A stretch of DNA of 64,000 nucleotides from Gracilaria vermiculophylla (Eukaryota; Rhodophyta; Florideophyceae; Gracilariales; Gracilariaceae): the NCBI GenBank assembly GCA_019155205.2, contig JAHNZQ020000308.1:72493-136492 (forward strand), written 5' to 3'. This document shows positions 8,672-18,419 of this stretch, piece by piece (position 1 is the stretch's first letter; each line of letters starts with the position of its first letter). The position numbers were made by a program, and so were the translations under genes. The notes beneath the pieces are model-generated. The model searched no databases. It had not been told where the DNA came from and saw only the letters and a program-made list of their open reading frames with translations.

Positions 8672-9667
8672 ATGCGACCCGGAATGAATTCTGTTTGCGT
8701 ACCGTTACAGATATACTCTTCTGAAGATCTGAAGAACTCGGAGGTAGTAGCGGAGGGTACAACTGCCCGTGTTTCTCAAGCTTTTCTGCATGGCCTGAAG
8801 GTGGCAGTCAAGGCACTAAAACCGCTTAACGAAATCGAGGAAGCGCTAACCCGAGAGCGTGCCATCGCGGACTTCGAGAAGGAGTTGAGTATAAACGCAC
8901 AACTTCGACACCCCAATATTATGTTGTTCATTGGGTGCGTAAGATCAAAGAAACTTGAAAGTCTCGTATTCGAGTTTTGCGACGGCGGCAGATTGAAGTG
9001 CTCAAATTACGGACCATCGAAAATCCGGAAAGGATTGGCGGTCTGCTCAGGGGTAGCAAGGGCTTTGTGTTTCGCCCACGGCTTAAATGTCATTCATCGC
9101 GACGTGAAACCCAGCCAAGTCCTACTGCACGGTGGAGTGGCGAAACTCGGAGACTGGGGGCTCGCGACATACGCAACAGAAGAAGACTGTACGACGGGTG
9201 AAACAGGTACTTGGGAATTTGTAAGTTGAAACAGACTGACCATGTCATCTTATCCTGGAGAATCACCCGCGAGTGTCTTCTGGATTATCCTGACATTTGC
9301 CGCTCTCCTTTTTTGATAGATGGCTCCCGAAGTAATTCGCCACGAAAAATACGGACTGCCTGCTGATGTCTACTCCTTCGGAATGCTAATGTACTGCGTC
9401 ATTACTGGCCTAGATTTCCCGTATATGGAAAAGTACATTACTCCAGCCCAAGCAGCAGCAGGTGTAGTGAAGCACGGTTTGCGTCCACAACTGGGTTCTC
9501 AGATTCCAGAAGTGGTTTCTCTCATTATCACAAACTGTTGGGCCGCAGAGCCTGACGCTCGACCATCAATGACGCAAGTGATGAGTATGTTAGAAAAGGC
9601 AACGGATTTGTGTGCTTCAAAGTCGGCTTCTGCCTCAAATAATTGGTCGACATGGATTTGGGGATAA
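8672..9667 (+). CDS. TKL/Raf-like protein kinase, catalytic residues partly altered (one intron)
   Basis: Exons 8672-9220 and 9320-9667 encode 298 residues, almost only a kinase domain. Visible: the glycine loop degenerate (AEGTTARV, one of three glycines), VAVK with Lys47, a helix-C Glu in FEKELSINAQLRHPNIM, and the catalytic loop IHRDVKPSQVLL (HRD at 142-144). In this loop the Mg-binding Asn of HRDxKPxN is Gln149. The DFG motif is DWG (161-163). The second exon starts with MAPEV, completing GTWEF-MAPEV (subdomain VIII), followed by DVYSFGMLMY and a final CW...RPSM block typical of tyrosine-kinase-like Ser/Thr kinases. It may be weakly active or a pseudokinase. No extra regulatory domain is visible, and an upstream exon cannot be excluded. 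Confidence 0.85.
9221..9319 (+). other. Kinase intron, 99 nt
   Basis: GTAAGTTG at the 5' end and TTTTTTGATAG at the 3' end. It separates GTWEF from MAPEV, which are contiguous in all related kinases. Phase 0, with an in-frame TGA six bases in. Confidence 0.88.
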
Positions 9668-11029
9668 GGGTGATTGTCTCGAACAGAATCCGCATAGCAC
9701 ATCTTGTACGTTTTCCGGAAGAGGTGCATGAGCGAAATTCAATCCACGCTTAGTCTTTGAATGTACGATATCCCTTTCTCGGTAGAAAGAATCGGGTTCT
9801 GGATCGCAGTATAGACCGTATCAGGTAAGATCTGAAGAGCTCTTGCACTGCCGACGACTGTGGGATATGTTGTACCTTGCATCATACATTACTTCGACCA
9901 ATGTGATGCGCATTGCAACGAATGATCAAGTTTTAATGCTTTGGAACAGCTCTGGTGAGCAGTAGGACGAAGGGCATGCGTGTTGCATGCTCCGAAATTC
10001 ACAAACATGCCAAAGCGCTTGTGGAATCGTACAAAATTTTGACTCGGAATGACTTGTGCATATTCTCCAGACTGCATACGAGAGTTTGCTAGTAAAGTAC
10101 TGCGAAGAGAACGTGGGATGCGATGCTGATGCAGAAACTAATTGATATGCTGATGGTTCACTTCTTGTCTTACGGAATCGATAATTACTCTTGTCTCATT
10201 GACAGGGTTATGCACCATTCTATTTTTATGATTCCGTTGTTATTTCTCTGATCTAATTGAGACTGTACACTAGTTGAACTTTAATGGTGCTCATCGTGTT
10301 CAAGAAATTATTAACAATGTACAAGGGGGAAAGGGGCCACCTCTATTCTGTCCAGACATTCTGTGCATTACGTAATTGCTTCAAGCAAGATTTTATCTTT
10401 AGATATCGAAAAGGATTTGATTATGACAGTATATGAGAGCCATTTACGCCGCAACCAGAAGAAATCCCGAACTGAAACCGTACATGTTGAATGCGAATCT
10501 TTCTCCAAAGTGCGGGTTTTCAGCAAAGAAGCGCTCATGGTTTCGTGTAGGCTTGGAACAGAAGGGTGTAAAAAGCTCGAGGCTTCCTTGCCGCGAACTT
10601 CGGGGTTGGGGGTTGCAGCAACATGCTGGAAATGGCTTTCGTGTCCGCCTTGTGCTGAACATCGGAGTTGCAACCCAGTAAATATCTTTCATTACCTAAC
10701 CTGATTACCTGCACTGCACATCGGGTCAAAAGTTGTTTGTTTCGAAAACTCACGCAGTTTGCCGCGCACGTGGCGCACGTGGATATTATCGGCTTCGATC
10801 AATCATTTCGTACCACCCTCGTTTGCAGTAGTGCCCTGGCTTCATCTGATATGGCGACGGAGCATCCCTGCACACCTCCCACACATTTCGTTGTCTATTA
10901 CACCCGCTTTTTATTTACTACCAACTTCTTTGACTTCCGCTTATCAGATATCAACCAATTCGGCTTCAACATACTTGCCCGCTTTAACATCCAAGGCTTC
11001 CTCCGTGTAGCATCTCGAGTCTCTTCGAC
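9668..11029. other. Intergenic, no gene supported
   Basis: About 1.36 kb. Overlapping sense and antisense ORFs around 10363-10753 look like chance. The last 120 bp before SRP54 are T/C-rich and presumably contain its promoter and leader. Confidence 0.45.
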
Positions 11030-12517
11030 ATGGTGTTGGAGAGCCTGGGCAGCCGGATTACCGGTGCCCTTCGGAAGATGACCAACTCAACAGTCATCGA
11101 CGAAGAGGCACTGAAGGAAATGCTTAAAGAGATAACACACGCTCTTCTCGAGGCCGATGTAAACATCAAGAACGTTGCTCAGCTGCGAAAGAATGTAACA
11201 AATCGAGTGAAACTGGAAGAGCTCGCAGCAGGCGTCAATAAGCGAAAACTCATCCAAAAGGCTGTGTTTGATGAGCTTTGCTCAATGCTTGATCCTGGGA
11301 CAAAACCAGCTGTGCTAAAGCGCGGCAAACCGAACGTCGTGATGTTTGTGGGTCTCCAGGGTAATGGAAAGACCACTTCTTGCGTCAAGTATGCGTACTA
11401 TCACCAAAGAAAAGGTTGGAAACCTGGTCTGGTTTGCGCTGATACTTTCCGTGCCGGTGCATTTGATCAGCTCAAACAAAACGCGACAAAGGCGAAGGTT
11501 CCCTTCATTGGTTCGTATACGGAAACTGATCCCGTAAAGATTGCCGCTGACGGTGTGGAAAGATTCAAAAATGAAAAGTGCGATTTGATCATCGTTGATA
11601 CGTCCGGGCGACACAAACAGGAAGAGGCATTGTTTGCTGAAATGGAACAAATGGTCGAAGCATTGAACCCCACCGAAATCATTTTTGTTATGGATTCATC
11701 TATCGGCCAGGCTGCTTATGATCAAGCTCTCGCATTTAAGAACAAGGTCAGCGTTGGTTCTGTTATCATCACCAAACTAGACGGGCATGCGAAGGGAGGT
11801 GGTGCCCTCTCAGCTGTGTCGGCAACTCAGTCGCCCATTACGTTCATTGGTACAGGTGAACATATGGATGAGTTTGAACCTTTTGACACACATGCTTTTG
11901 TCGGCAGACTGCTTGGTATGGGCGACGTCTCGGGATTGGTGAATACCATCAAGGAGGCTGGTCTTCACGAGAATGTCGAAATGTACAAGCGAATAACAGA
12001 AGGTGTGTTCACTTTGCGCGACATGTATGATCAATTGGAATCTATTTCGAAGCTAGGTCCTCTGAACAAGGTCATGGGTATGATTCCCGGTATGTCTGAA
12101 ATGATGAAGAACACGAATGGCGTCGACGGGTCAGTGCGGATAAAGCGTTTTCAACACATTATGGATTCAATGACTATGGACGAGATGGAAAACCCCAAGG
12201 TGACTTTTACGGCCAGTAGAAAAGAGCGGATAGCAAGAGGGAGCGGAAGACACCCACAAGAAGTAGAAGAACTGCTTGTTGAATACAAGCGTTTTTCTAA
12301 GGTTGTCGGAAAGGTAGGTAAAATGTCAAAAAAGAATATGAATATAGACCAACTTTCAAGGAACACATCCCAAACCTTCCAGCAATTCATGGATCCTAGA
12401 ATGATGGCACAGCTAGGTGGGCAGGGAGGAATGCAGTCCATGATGAAACAGCTTGCAAAATCAATGGATGGGAAAGGAGGTCTAGGGTCACTCGCCGGTC
12501 TGAAAGGGCTAAAATAG
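11030..12517 (+). CDS. SRP54: SRP54, signal recognition particle GTPase subunit
   Basis: Binds signal peptides on nascent chains and, with the SRP receptor, delivers ribosomes to the ER. The 495 residues match the family length. N domain from residue 1. The G domain has G1 [10 protein letters not shown] (108-117), the DTSGR motif (190-194), [11 protein letters not shown], and [15 protein letters not shown]. The methionine-rich M domain runs from about 300 to the end ([15 protein letters not shown], then a Met/Gly-rich tail). It is the cytosolic, not the plastid, form: the M domain has the eukaryotic SRP54 pattern and no transit peptide precedes [10 protein letters not shown]. The canonical Ser of GLQGSGKTT is Asn here. 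Intronless. Confidence 0.97.
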   Translation: MVLESLGSRITGALRKMTNSTVIDEEALKEMLKEITHALLEADVNIKNVAQLRKNVTNRVKLEELAAGVNKRKLIQKAVFDELCSMLDPGTKPAVLKRGKPNVVMFVGLQGNGKTTSCVKYAYYHQRKGWKPGLVCADTFRAGAFDQLKQNATKAKVPFIGSYTETDPVKIAADGVERFKNEKCDLIIVDTSGRHKQEEALFAEMEQMVEALNPTEIIFVMDSSIGQAAYDQALAFKNKVSVGSVIITKLDGHAKGGGALSAVSATQSPITFIGTGEHMDEFEPFDTHAFVGRLLGMGDVSGLVNTIKEAGLHENVEMYKRITEGVFTLRDMYDQLESISKLGPLNKVMGMIPGMSEMMKNTNGVDGSVRIKRFQHIMDSMTMDEMENPKVTFTASRKERIARGSGRHPQEVEELLVEYKRFSKVVGKVGKMSKKNMNIDQLSRNTSQTFQQFMDPRMMAQLGGQGGMQSMMKQLAKSMDGKGGLGSLAGLKGLK

Positions 12518-12760
12518 ATTATACTTTCGTTATGCAGCTCTGCTAAGACGAGGCATATCAGCTTATTCTAACTATCGAAACGAATCAAGTGTCGTAACTA
12601 AATCCAACGTGTGCAGACACCGTTTGGATGATAAACAGTGAATGAATTGAGAAACGAGTTTTCCTTCCACAACCGGAGTCCGAAAAGGGGGCCTTTAGCT
12701 GGGAACATCCTTCAAAACAGCCCCAGGAATATGCACAGACCAAATATGGCGATGGCAAGC
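12518..12760. other. SRP54 3' flank, no gene
   Basis: Convergent region between SRP54 and the bZIP gene. I see no ORF worth calling; several tandem repeats follow. Confidence 0.5.
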
Positions 12761-12824
12761 AGTTTTGAGAACACCTGAGCACGATGTACAAAAGTTTTGA
12801 GAACACCTGAGCACGATGTACAAG
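12761..12824. repeat. Tandem duplication, 32-bp unit x2
   Basis: Two adjacent near-identical copies of a 32-bp unit beginning AGTTTTGAGAACACC and ending GATGTACAA. They differ only at the last base. Flanked on both sides by CAAATATGG. Confidence 0.9.
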
Positions 12825-12980
12825 TACAAATATGGTGGGGCTTCTACGGACTTGAAAGGGAACTGAACATGAAACCTTTTTGTTCCTCAATAGGGATGTC
12901 TTCTGCCAAGATGCGAGTATGGGTAACCGCATCAATTCCGTTTAGAGTCAGAGCCCTTTGGTGTGCTTTAGGCGACGTTC

Positions 12981-13187
12981 ACAAAGATTTGGCATTCATG
13001 GTCAAACGCCTTAATAGCTTCAAGAGTTTTGGCATCCATGGTCTAATGCCTTAACAACTTTACACAAAATTTTGGCGTTCATGGTAATTGCCTTAATAGC
13101 TTTACAAAGCTTTGGCATCCACAGTCATGTACGCCTTCATAACTTTACAAAAGCTTTGAAGTCAATGGCCAAACGCCATAACAACTT
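12981..13187. repeat. Degenerate minisatellite, about 42-bp unit x5
   Basis: Five diverged copies in tandem of a unit whose core reads TTTGGCATCCATGGTCAAAC then GCCTTAATAGCTTTACAAA. Copies begin near 12981, 13021, 13063, 13105 and 13148. Not coding in any frame across all copies. Confidence 0.85.
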
Positions 13188-13335
13188 CTTGTGCTCTCTG
13201 AAGTAGCCGTCGTCATCGGTGGCCATTTCGGAAGGACGGGAAGCATAACAGGAGCTTTGCCGCCGAAGCTGCGTCTAGTCATGTTCGCGTTCTTGTCCCT
13301 ACTGACTGCCGGCTGTTCCTGCCACAGCAGTTTTC

Positions 13336-13851
13336 CTAGGAGTATTTCCTCCTCTTGCTCTGGCGAGCCACATCCTCCGCTGTTGTCGAACTGCGCAATC
13401 GATGGAGGAGAAACTCCAGCATGTTTCGAAGTTGCGTGTTCAAAGCCAAATTTTTCTTAGTGTCTTCCTCGACGGCGTTTTGCCTTATCTTGTTCTTTGC
13501 TCGTGAACGATAGGCAGCCTCTCGATTCCTTTTCGCTCGTGCCAATTTCTGCCTTTCCTCTGGTGGCGTTGTCAGCAGATACTGCTCGTTTTGGCTCGTA
13601 CTGAGGGGAATGTGCCCACTGTCTTGGGACAGAAAGTCGGAAGCTCGCGAACATTGTGATTGCTTTTCATTGTTTAAATTGTCGAAGTTGTGCTGCTGTG
13701 GATTGGTGGATTGTTGGTTGACAGCAGAAGGTTGCTCATCTTTCTCAACGGCTGAGATTTTGCGCTTGCGCATGCGTTTGGGGCTGTTGCTCTTCTCTTT
13801 CTCGGGAGCTTGTTTGGGAAGCGGCCCCGTGCTCGAATCAAACTGGTCCAT
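13336..13851 (-). CDS. bZIP transcription factor
   Basis: A nuclear DNA-binding regulator of 171 residues. The first 95 are polar, with two basic clusters (RMRKRK near 26-31) that could be a nuclear localisation signal. The bZIP is C-terminal: the basic region spans residues 101-121 with the invariant Asn109 and Arg117 in NREAAYRSR. The zipper begins ten residues after that Arg, with V127, N134, L141, L148 at the d positions. This is a short, imperfect zipper, and the Asn favours dimer specificity. I chose the ATG at 13851. The frame extends upstream without ATG for about 27 codons, so an upstream exon is possible. Its targets are unknown. Confidence 0.87.
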   Translation of the reverse strand: MDQFDSSTGPLPKQAPEKEKSNSPKRMRKRKISAVEKDEQPSAVNQQSTNPQQHNFDNLNNEKQSQCSRASDFLSQDSGHIPLSTSQNEQYLLTTPPEERQKLARAKRNREAAYRSRAKNKIRQNAVEEDTKKNLALNTQLRNMLEFLLHRLRSSTTAEDVARQSKRRKYS

Positions 13852-15092
13852 GCTCGAAAACAAGTACTGGTTGAAGCGAGAAAGAAAGTTGCTGATGTGT
13901 TGCCGGTCCGTTTGTCCATGCCAGGATCAGTACTTGCGGGAGATTAAATACATACCAAGGGGAAGCGAGCGCCTCGCTTCCGCTGGGCAAGGGAAATGTT
14001 ATGCTAAGCACCTCTGCTATCTCGAGATATGCATTGTCTGGTTCCAAGTGAAGGTGAATCGCTTTCCGCACCGTCAGCGAGTAATATTAGCCAGTGGTGG
14101 GACTTGGAATCTGAATGAGAGGCGGGAACGTACCCTCAAGAGCGGATAGCACTTGCGAATTGTCAGTAGGGCTGAGATATATGCACAGTTTTAGTCGGGG
14201 AGGAAGACATCATTTGTTATGTAGGAAGAATGGACACAACGGTCAAGCTGCTGACAACGCTATGACGCCGTGCAAAAGAGTAGTGTCATCCTCGTAGTCT
14301 TTCTCAAAATCATAAGTATGATGCTTTTCATCCACAAAACAGGAGGCGCCGAGCTGTGGCATTGACACCTCGCAGCAAGAAATAAACGTGCACGCTGTTT
14401 GCGCCGTGCTACTTTGAGGGAGCATACGATCGGAGAACCGCACACCAGCGGAAGCGGAAGGATGTACTGGCTGAATGGGGATCATTTTGGCAGCACGTTG
14501 CCGTCGCGCATCGCGGTGGCGCGCCATGACGGAGCTTTCCCGCCAAAACAGCCGTTCCCTCGTTCGATGCCTGGGGCGTATGGTTGCGAAAGATTGAGCT
14601 GCTGCGCTTCACAGCGCGCAGCGCGAGCAAACTGGTTCTCCGGCGGCCGTTGATGGCGTCGCGGACGGGAGCATCGCCCTCACCACCTACTGATAGGGTT
14701 ACTTGCTATCAGACAACTCCGGCCAGCGCGCGGAATGCATGACTCTAGTGGGTAGGCATTGGCCCGAAGTTGCACAAGTACGTCCCCTAGCGAAGACAAC
14801 AAAGATTGCTGTACTCAGCAGATCACAAGTGGTAGTTGCCGGATGGTAGTTTTATTGAGGACTCTCGCGCCTACGTCAAATTGAGCGGCTCAATTTGGAG
14901 TGCCGCGCGGCAACCACACTGAAGGCTGTTTTTTGGCGCCAACACTCAAAGCGAACGTCCTGTCCGGCGCAACGACACCCCGGCTGCATGTGAGCCGTCT
15001 CTTCGAGTCCTACCCCTGGATCTCAGCCATACCTCATCCCCCCCTCCCCCTTAGTTCTCACACTTTTTTTTTGAGCAAACGGCGTTCTTGGG
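13852..15092. other. Divergent intergenic region between bZIP and SNF2-like genes
   Basis: About 1.2 kb without a supportable gene; short ORFs on both strands (14243-14653) mirror one another. It contains a long palindrome (listed separately). A C-rich then T-rich tract at 15037-15073 lies immediately before the SNF2-like start. Confidence 0.45.
14877..14897. repeat. Perfect 21-bp palindrome (10+1+10)
   Basis: Arms CAAATTGAGC and GCTCAATTTG around a central G, about 195 bp upstream of the SNF2-like gene. The right arm and following bases (GGCTCAATTTGGAGTGCCGC) resemble a sequence at 56399 beside the pogo-like element (GGCTCAATTTGAGCACCGC), so it may be a transposon end rather than a regulatory site. 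Confidence 0.8.
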
Positions 15093-18000
15093 ATGGGCAC
15101 TTTCCAGCCAAATCGTCGCAAGCGTGACCGTCCGCTTCAGCACAATGCCGCGCCACGTCTCGCCTCTCGCGCCATCAACACGCCGTCTGCGCAGCCTACA
15201 CTTTCGTCGTCTGCCTCCGCCTCTTCCACCCCTCGCGCCGCCGCCGACTACGTCGCCGACGCCGCTCTGCATTCTGCTTCAAAGCCGATTCCCCGCCGCC
15301 CACCCCTGCGCTCTGTGCCTCCCCCGCCAGCTCTGAACCCTGCTGCCCCTCCTGCCACCCGCACAACGTCTGCGGTTGCGCCCCGCACGCCAGCTTTTCA
15401 CCCCTCTGCAGACCCCCAAGTCTTCAATGTTCCACCGAAATCCGCCAATGGTCACACCTCCACACTCGGCCACCGCCCGTATTTTTCACCCGCATTTGCT
15501 CCGTCGGCGAGCATCGAGGGACTGCGGGAACTATACGAGCTTCTGAAGTTTCTGCAAGAATCGAATCGCGAAACTTGTTTGCAGCAGTTCGTCACTGAAG
15601 TGTGGAAGATTTACAACGCCAAGTATCGCAGGAAACGAAACAGTTCCGGACCCGCACCAATGCCCGACGGCCAAAAACCTAATGGCTCTAATCTGCAATC
15701 TATCCAGACGCCCCGACATTCGTCCAACGTCCGCCCGCAACCTTCAAAAGTATCTAACACTATCACTGACGTTATATGCCTTGACGACGATAACGATGAT
15801 TTCGCCGCCCCAAAAACTGAATTTAACACACCTCATCGTAAGAATCCTCACCGTTCGTCGCAATCTGATTCACTCACAGCAAATGTTCAAGCCCTTGGTG
15901 TGCCACAAGCGAAGGATCAGTGTCGTTTATCTGACCCGAAACCACAGCTAAGAGACAGGCGGTTCGCTCGGCAGTATCCGATAGACAGACTTGAGAAGGT
16001 TGGAGAGCTGATTGAAAAACGGTATCGATACTTTTCTTCGAAAGTGGGTCGGCCTGAACAGCATTTCTCCGAAGAAGACCGATCTTACAACATATGGAAG
16101 CCATCAGACCCCTCGCACCCTATTATTAAGTTGCGCGAGGATCTTATCAGTGCATGTTTCCGCCGAGAAGATGGCAAGGCGTACGAACTTCATCTTGAGG
16201 CGTTTCGCTTCCTCTGGTACTATCTGGTGGAGAATCCGTGTTCGGGCGCAGTCTTCGTTCACGGCATAGGATATCCAAGAGCTCATCTGCTGTTTGGATT
16301 TGCTGATCTTTTGGTTGGCAAAAAGCCACTGAGGGAGAACTTCAAAATGTTAATAGTATGTCCAAATGAATGTCTTCACGAGTGGGAATGGGCACAGCAG
16401 TGCTTTGTAGACTTTATTCAGGTCAGAATCCTTGAAAAGCAGTCTTGCTTTGAATCCATCGATGAATGGCAGAAGCTTGGTGGCCTATTGATATGTTCAT
16501 TTACCACGTTTATGTTTATGACTGAAAATGTGAACCCCGCCCTACAAGCACGAGCGAGAGCTGCGTTTTGCAACCCCGGCCCAGACTTGTTTGTGCTCGA
16601 CGAAGCTACTCGTTTGGGCCTGCTAGCACAGCGTATGAGCACCACCTTGAGAGATATTCGCACTTCTTCAAGACTAGCGATGACCAGTGTCCCCTTGTCC
16701 TCTAATTTTGCTCGTGCATGGTCTATCATCGATTGGGCCTGTCCAAGATTTCTTGGCCCATGCCTGTCGTTTTGGAATACCTTTGTAAAACCACTGACCG
16801 ATGCTGTCAACACGGGGCGGGAGTTTAAAGCGAATGATGAGGTTTTTCAGATAGATCGTTGTTTGCGAAACATGTTGGCGATGGTCTCCTTTGGGCCCAG
16901 CTTTGTAATGAGAGAGGAAACATTGTTTCAGAGTGCAAGATATATTCAAGAGTCGATTATTCATGTGCACATGCACAAAGAGCATCGTATCGAGTATCGC
17001 CGACTGTTAAAGGCTTTTGCCACAGCAATACGAGAAAGCACTTGCAGTTCCATTGCTGCTGCTCAACTTTTATCCATCTTTGCCAGCATTGGGGTGGCTG
17101 CCCTTCCCAGCCTGCAAGAAGAATGCAGAGAACAAGACCGAGAAAGGAGTCCCCACTCGAAGACTGTTTGTGATCCGTTGCCTTTTCACGTCAGTCTACT
17201 GCGTTCGGTGCTTCCAATTCTTGAGAATTCTTTTTTGAAGTCGATGCCATGGGCTAAATTAGACGCCTTACGTCAAATTGCGGGAACATGCTTGGCTGAT
17301 AACGAAAGACTTGTTGTCTTTGTGTGCTCAGAGTCTCTCTCCCAAGAAGTGTTTTTTGATTTGAAACGGGATCCTATTTTCAAAGGGAAACTCATCCGCC
17401 GGCTAGATGTCAAAGAAGAACCAAAGACACGAAGGGAAATACTTCATGAGTTTAACACGACCACTGACGGCTCAGTTCTTATTGCTCCTTACGGTCCGAA
17501 TGTGGACCTAATGGAGGGTGCTGGATGGTGCTTTGTTAATGCTACCCGCATCGTTTTCATGAACACAGTATGGCACACCGCAGCATATGTTCAGGCGGTC
17601 AACCGGGTTCATAACTTCGCTCAACGAAGCAACACGGTCTACATTCATCACATTGTGGCTGTGGATTCCATTGAAGAGGCATTATGTAAGTTGAAGCTTT
17701 CATCAAGTCCCTTTGCAGGTGAGGAGCAAAAACTTGATTTGAAGAAAAGTGGGTCCAAAGAAACACTGATTAGCCTCAAACTTCTTCCTAAGTTTCCCAT
17801 GCGCTTTTTTGATGAAATTAGTGTTGTACCAAAGTTGTCTGACCGTACGCAAGCAAAGCTTGATCACCTTGATGAGAAAAGGGAGCAGTGGCGTGATCAC
17901 TTCAATTTCCTGACACCATTGACCCATGTGCTCGTGAAAGCTGATTCCGGGCCTACGAATCGGGAAAATACCTTTCTTGTTCGAAGCATTGATATCGAGA

Positions 18001-18419
18001 AGGGGTTGTATCAATCCTGTGCTGTAGGATTGGAGATTGATCATAGTGACACAGGGCACGGGACGAAAAAGATGGACATTCAGCGGGGTGCAAAGGAAAG
18101 AAGGACGCATTTGCTGTATGAGCAGCGTTTGTGTCCCTTTCAACTAGTGGATATCCCAGAGATGGAGGTCATCGAGTTTGACAGAGAGCGAACAAGAACA
18201 ATGTCGTTGATGGGAAATGAAGACGTATTTGACGCGGAGATAGACGTGCGCAACGACATACGCAGCAGTTGGGTTGAGTACCGTCGCCTTTACGAAAACA
18301 GCGGTCGAGCAATTGAGAATCCCCCGTGCCAATCCGAGAACGGCTTTGAGAGCCGAAAGCGAAAGCGCACATATTTTGAGGGCGATAACAACGTCGCGGT
18401 ACCGAGACGGTTTGAATAA
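15093..18419 (+). CDS. SNF2/Rad54-like protein with degenerate ATPase motifs
   Basis: An intact 1108-residue ORF. Residues 1-135 are Ala/Pro/Ser-rich. A SUMO-interaction-like motif DVICLDDDND sits at 226-235. The order of SNF2 motifs is kept but their key residues are lost. The Walker A position reads VFVHGIGYPRAH (387-398; expected GLGKT). Motif Ia is KMLIVCPNECLHEW, motif II is VLDEAT (expected DEAH), and motif III is AMTSVPLSSNF. The C-terminal RecA lobe has EFNTTTDGSVLIAPYGPNVD, then FMNTVWHTAAYVQAVNRVHN (823-842), where QAxxRxxRxGQ is broken (RVHNFAQ). Family knowledge says these residues bind or hydrolyse ATP, so I infer a non-hydrolysing scaffold, closest to ATRX/CLSY-like chromatin proteins. 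A divergent active enzyme is less likely. No frameshifts, so it appears to be under selection. Confidence 0.82.
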   Translation: MGTFQPNRRKRDRPLQHNAAPRLASRAINTPSAQPTLSSSASASSTPRAAADYVADAALHSASKPIPRRPPLRSVPPPPALNPAAPPATRTTSAVAPRTPAFHPSADPQVFNVPPKSANGHTSTLGHRPYFSPAFAPSASIEGLRELYELLKFLQESNRETCLQQFVTEVWKIYNAKYRRKRNSSGPAPMPDGQKPNGSNLQSIQTPRHSSNVRPQPSKVSNTITDVICLDDDNDDFAAPKTEFNTPHRKNPHRSSQSDSLTANVQALGVPQAKDQCRLSDPKPQLRDRRFARQYPIDRLEKVGELIEKRYRYFSSKVGRPEQHFSEEDRSYNIWKPSDPSHPIIKLREDLISACFRREDGKAYELHLEAFRFLWYYLVENPCSGAVFVHGIGYPRAHLLFGFADLLVGKKPLRENFKMLIVCPNECLHEWEWAQQCFVDFIQVRILEKQSCFESIDEWQKLGGLLICSFTTFMFMTENVNPALQARARAAFCNPGPDLFVLDEATRLGLLAQRMSTTLRDIRTSSRLAMTSVPLSSNFARAWSIIDWACPRFLGPCLSFWNTFVKPLTDAVNTGREFKANDEVFQIDRCLRNMLAMVSFGPSFVMREETLFQSARYIQESIIHVHMHKEHRIEYRRLLKAFATAIRESTCSSIAAAQLLSIFASIGVAALPSLQEECREQDRERSPHSKTVCDPLPFHVSLLRSVLPILENSFLKSMPWAKLDALRQIAGTCLADNERLVVFVCSESLSQEVFFDLKRDPIFKGKLIRRLDVKEEPKTRREILHEFNTTTDGSVLIAPYGPNVDLMEGAGWCFVNATRIVFMNTVWHTAAYVQAVNRVHNFAQRSNTVYIHHIVAVDSIEEALCKLKLSSSPFAGEEQKLDLKKSGSKETLISLKLLPKFPMRFFDEISVVPKLSDRTQAKLDHLDEKREQWRDHFNFLTPLTHVLVKADSGPTNRENTFLVRSIDIEKGLYQSCAVGLEIDHSDTGHGTKKMDIQRGAKERRTHLLYEQRLCPFQLVDIPEMEVIEFDRERTRTMSLMGNEDVFDAEIDVRNDIRSSWVEYRRLYENSGRAIENPPCQSENGFESRKRKRTYFEGDNNVAVPRRFE

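Noticed and set aside
10363..10704. 113-codon plus ORF and its antisense partner before SRP54
   Set aside because: Both strands open to similar extent with no family pattern, so probably chance.
14686..14712. CTGATAG...CTATCAG stem-loop like a bacterial terminator
   Set aside because: Seven-bp stem in eukaryotic intergenic DNA with no U-tract and no nearby gene end; not meaningful here.
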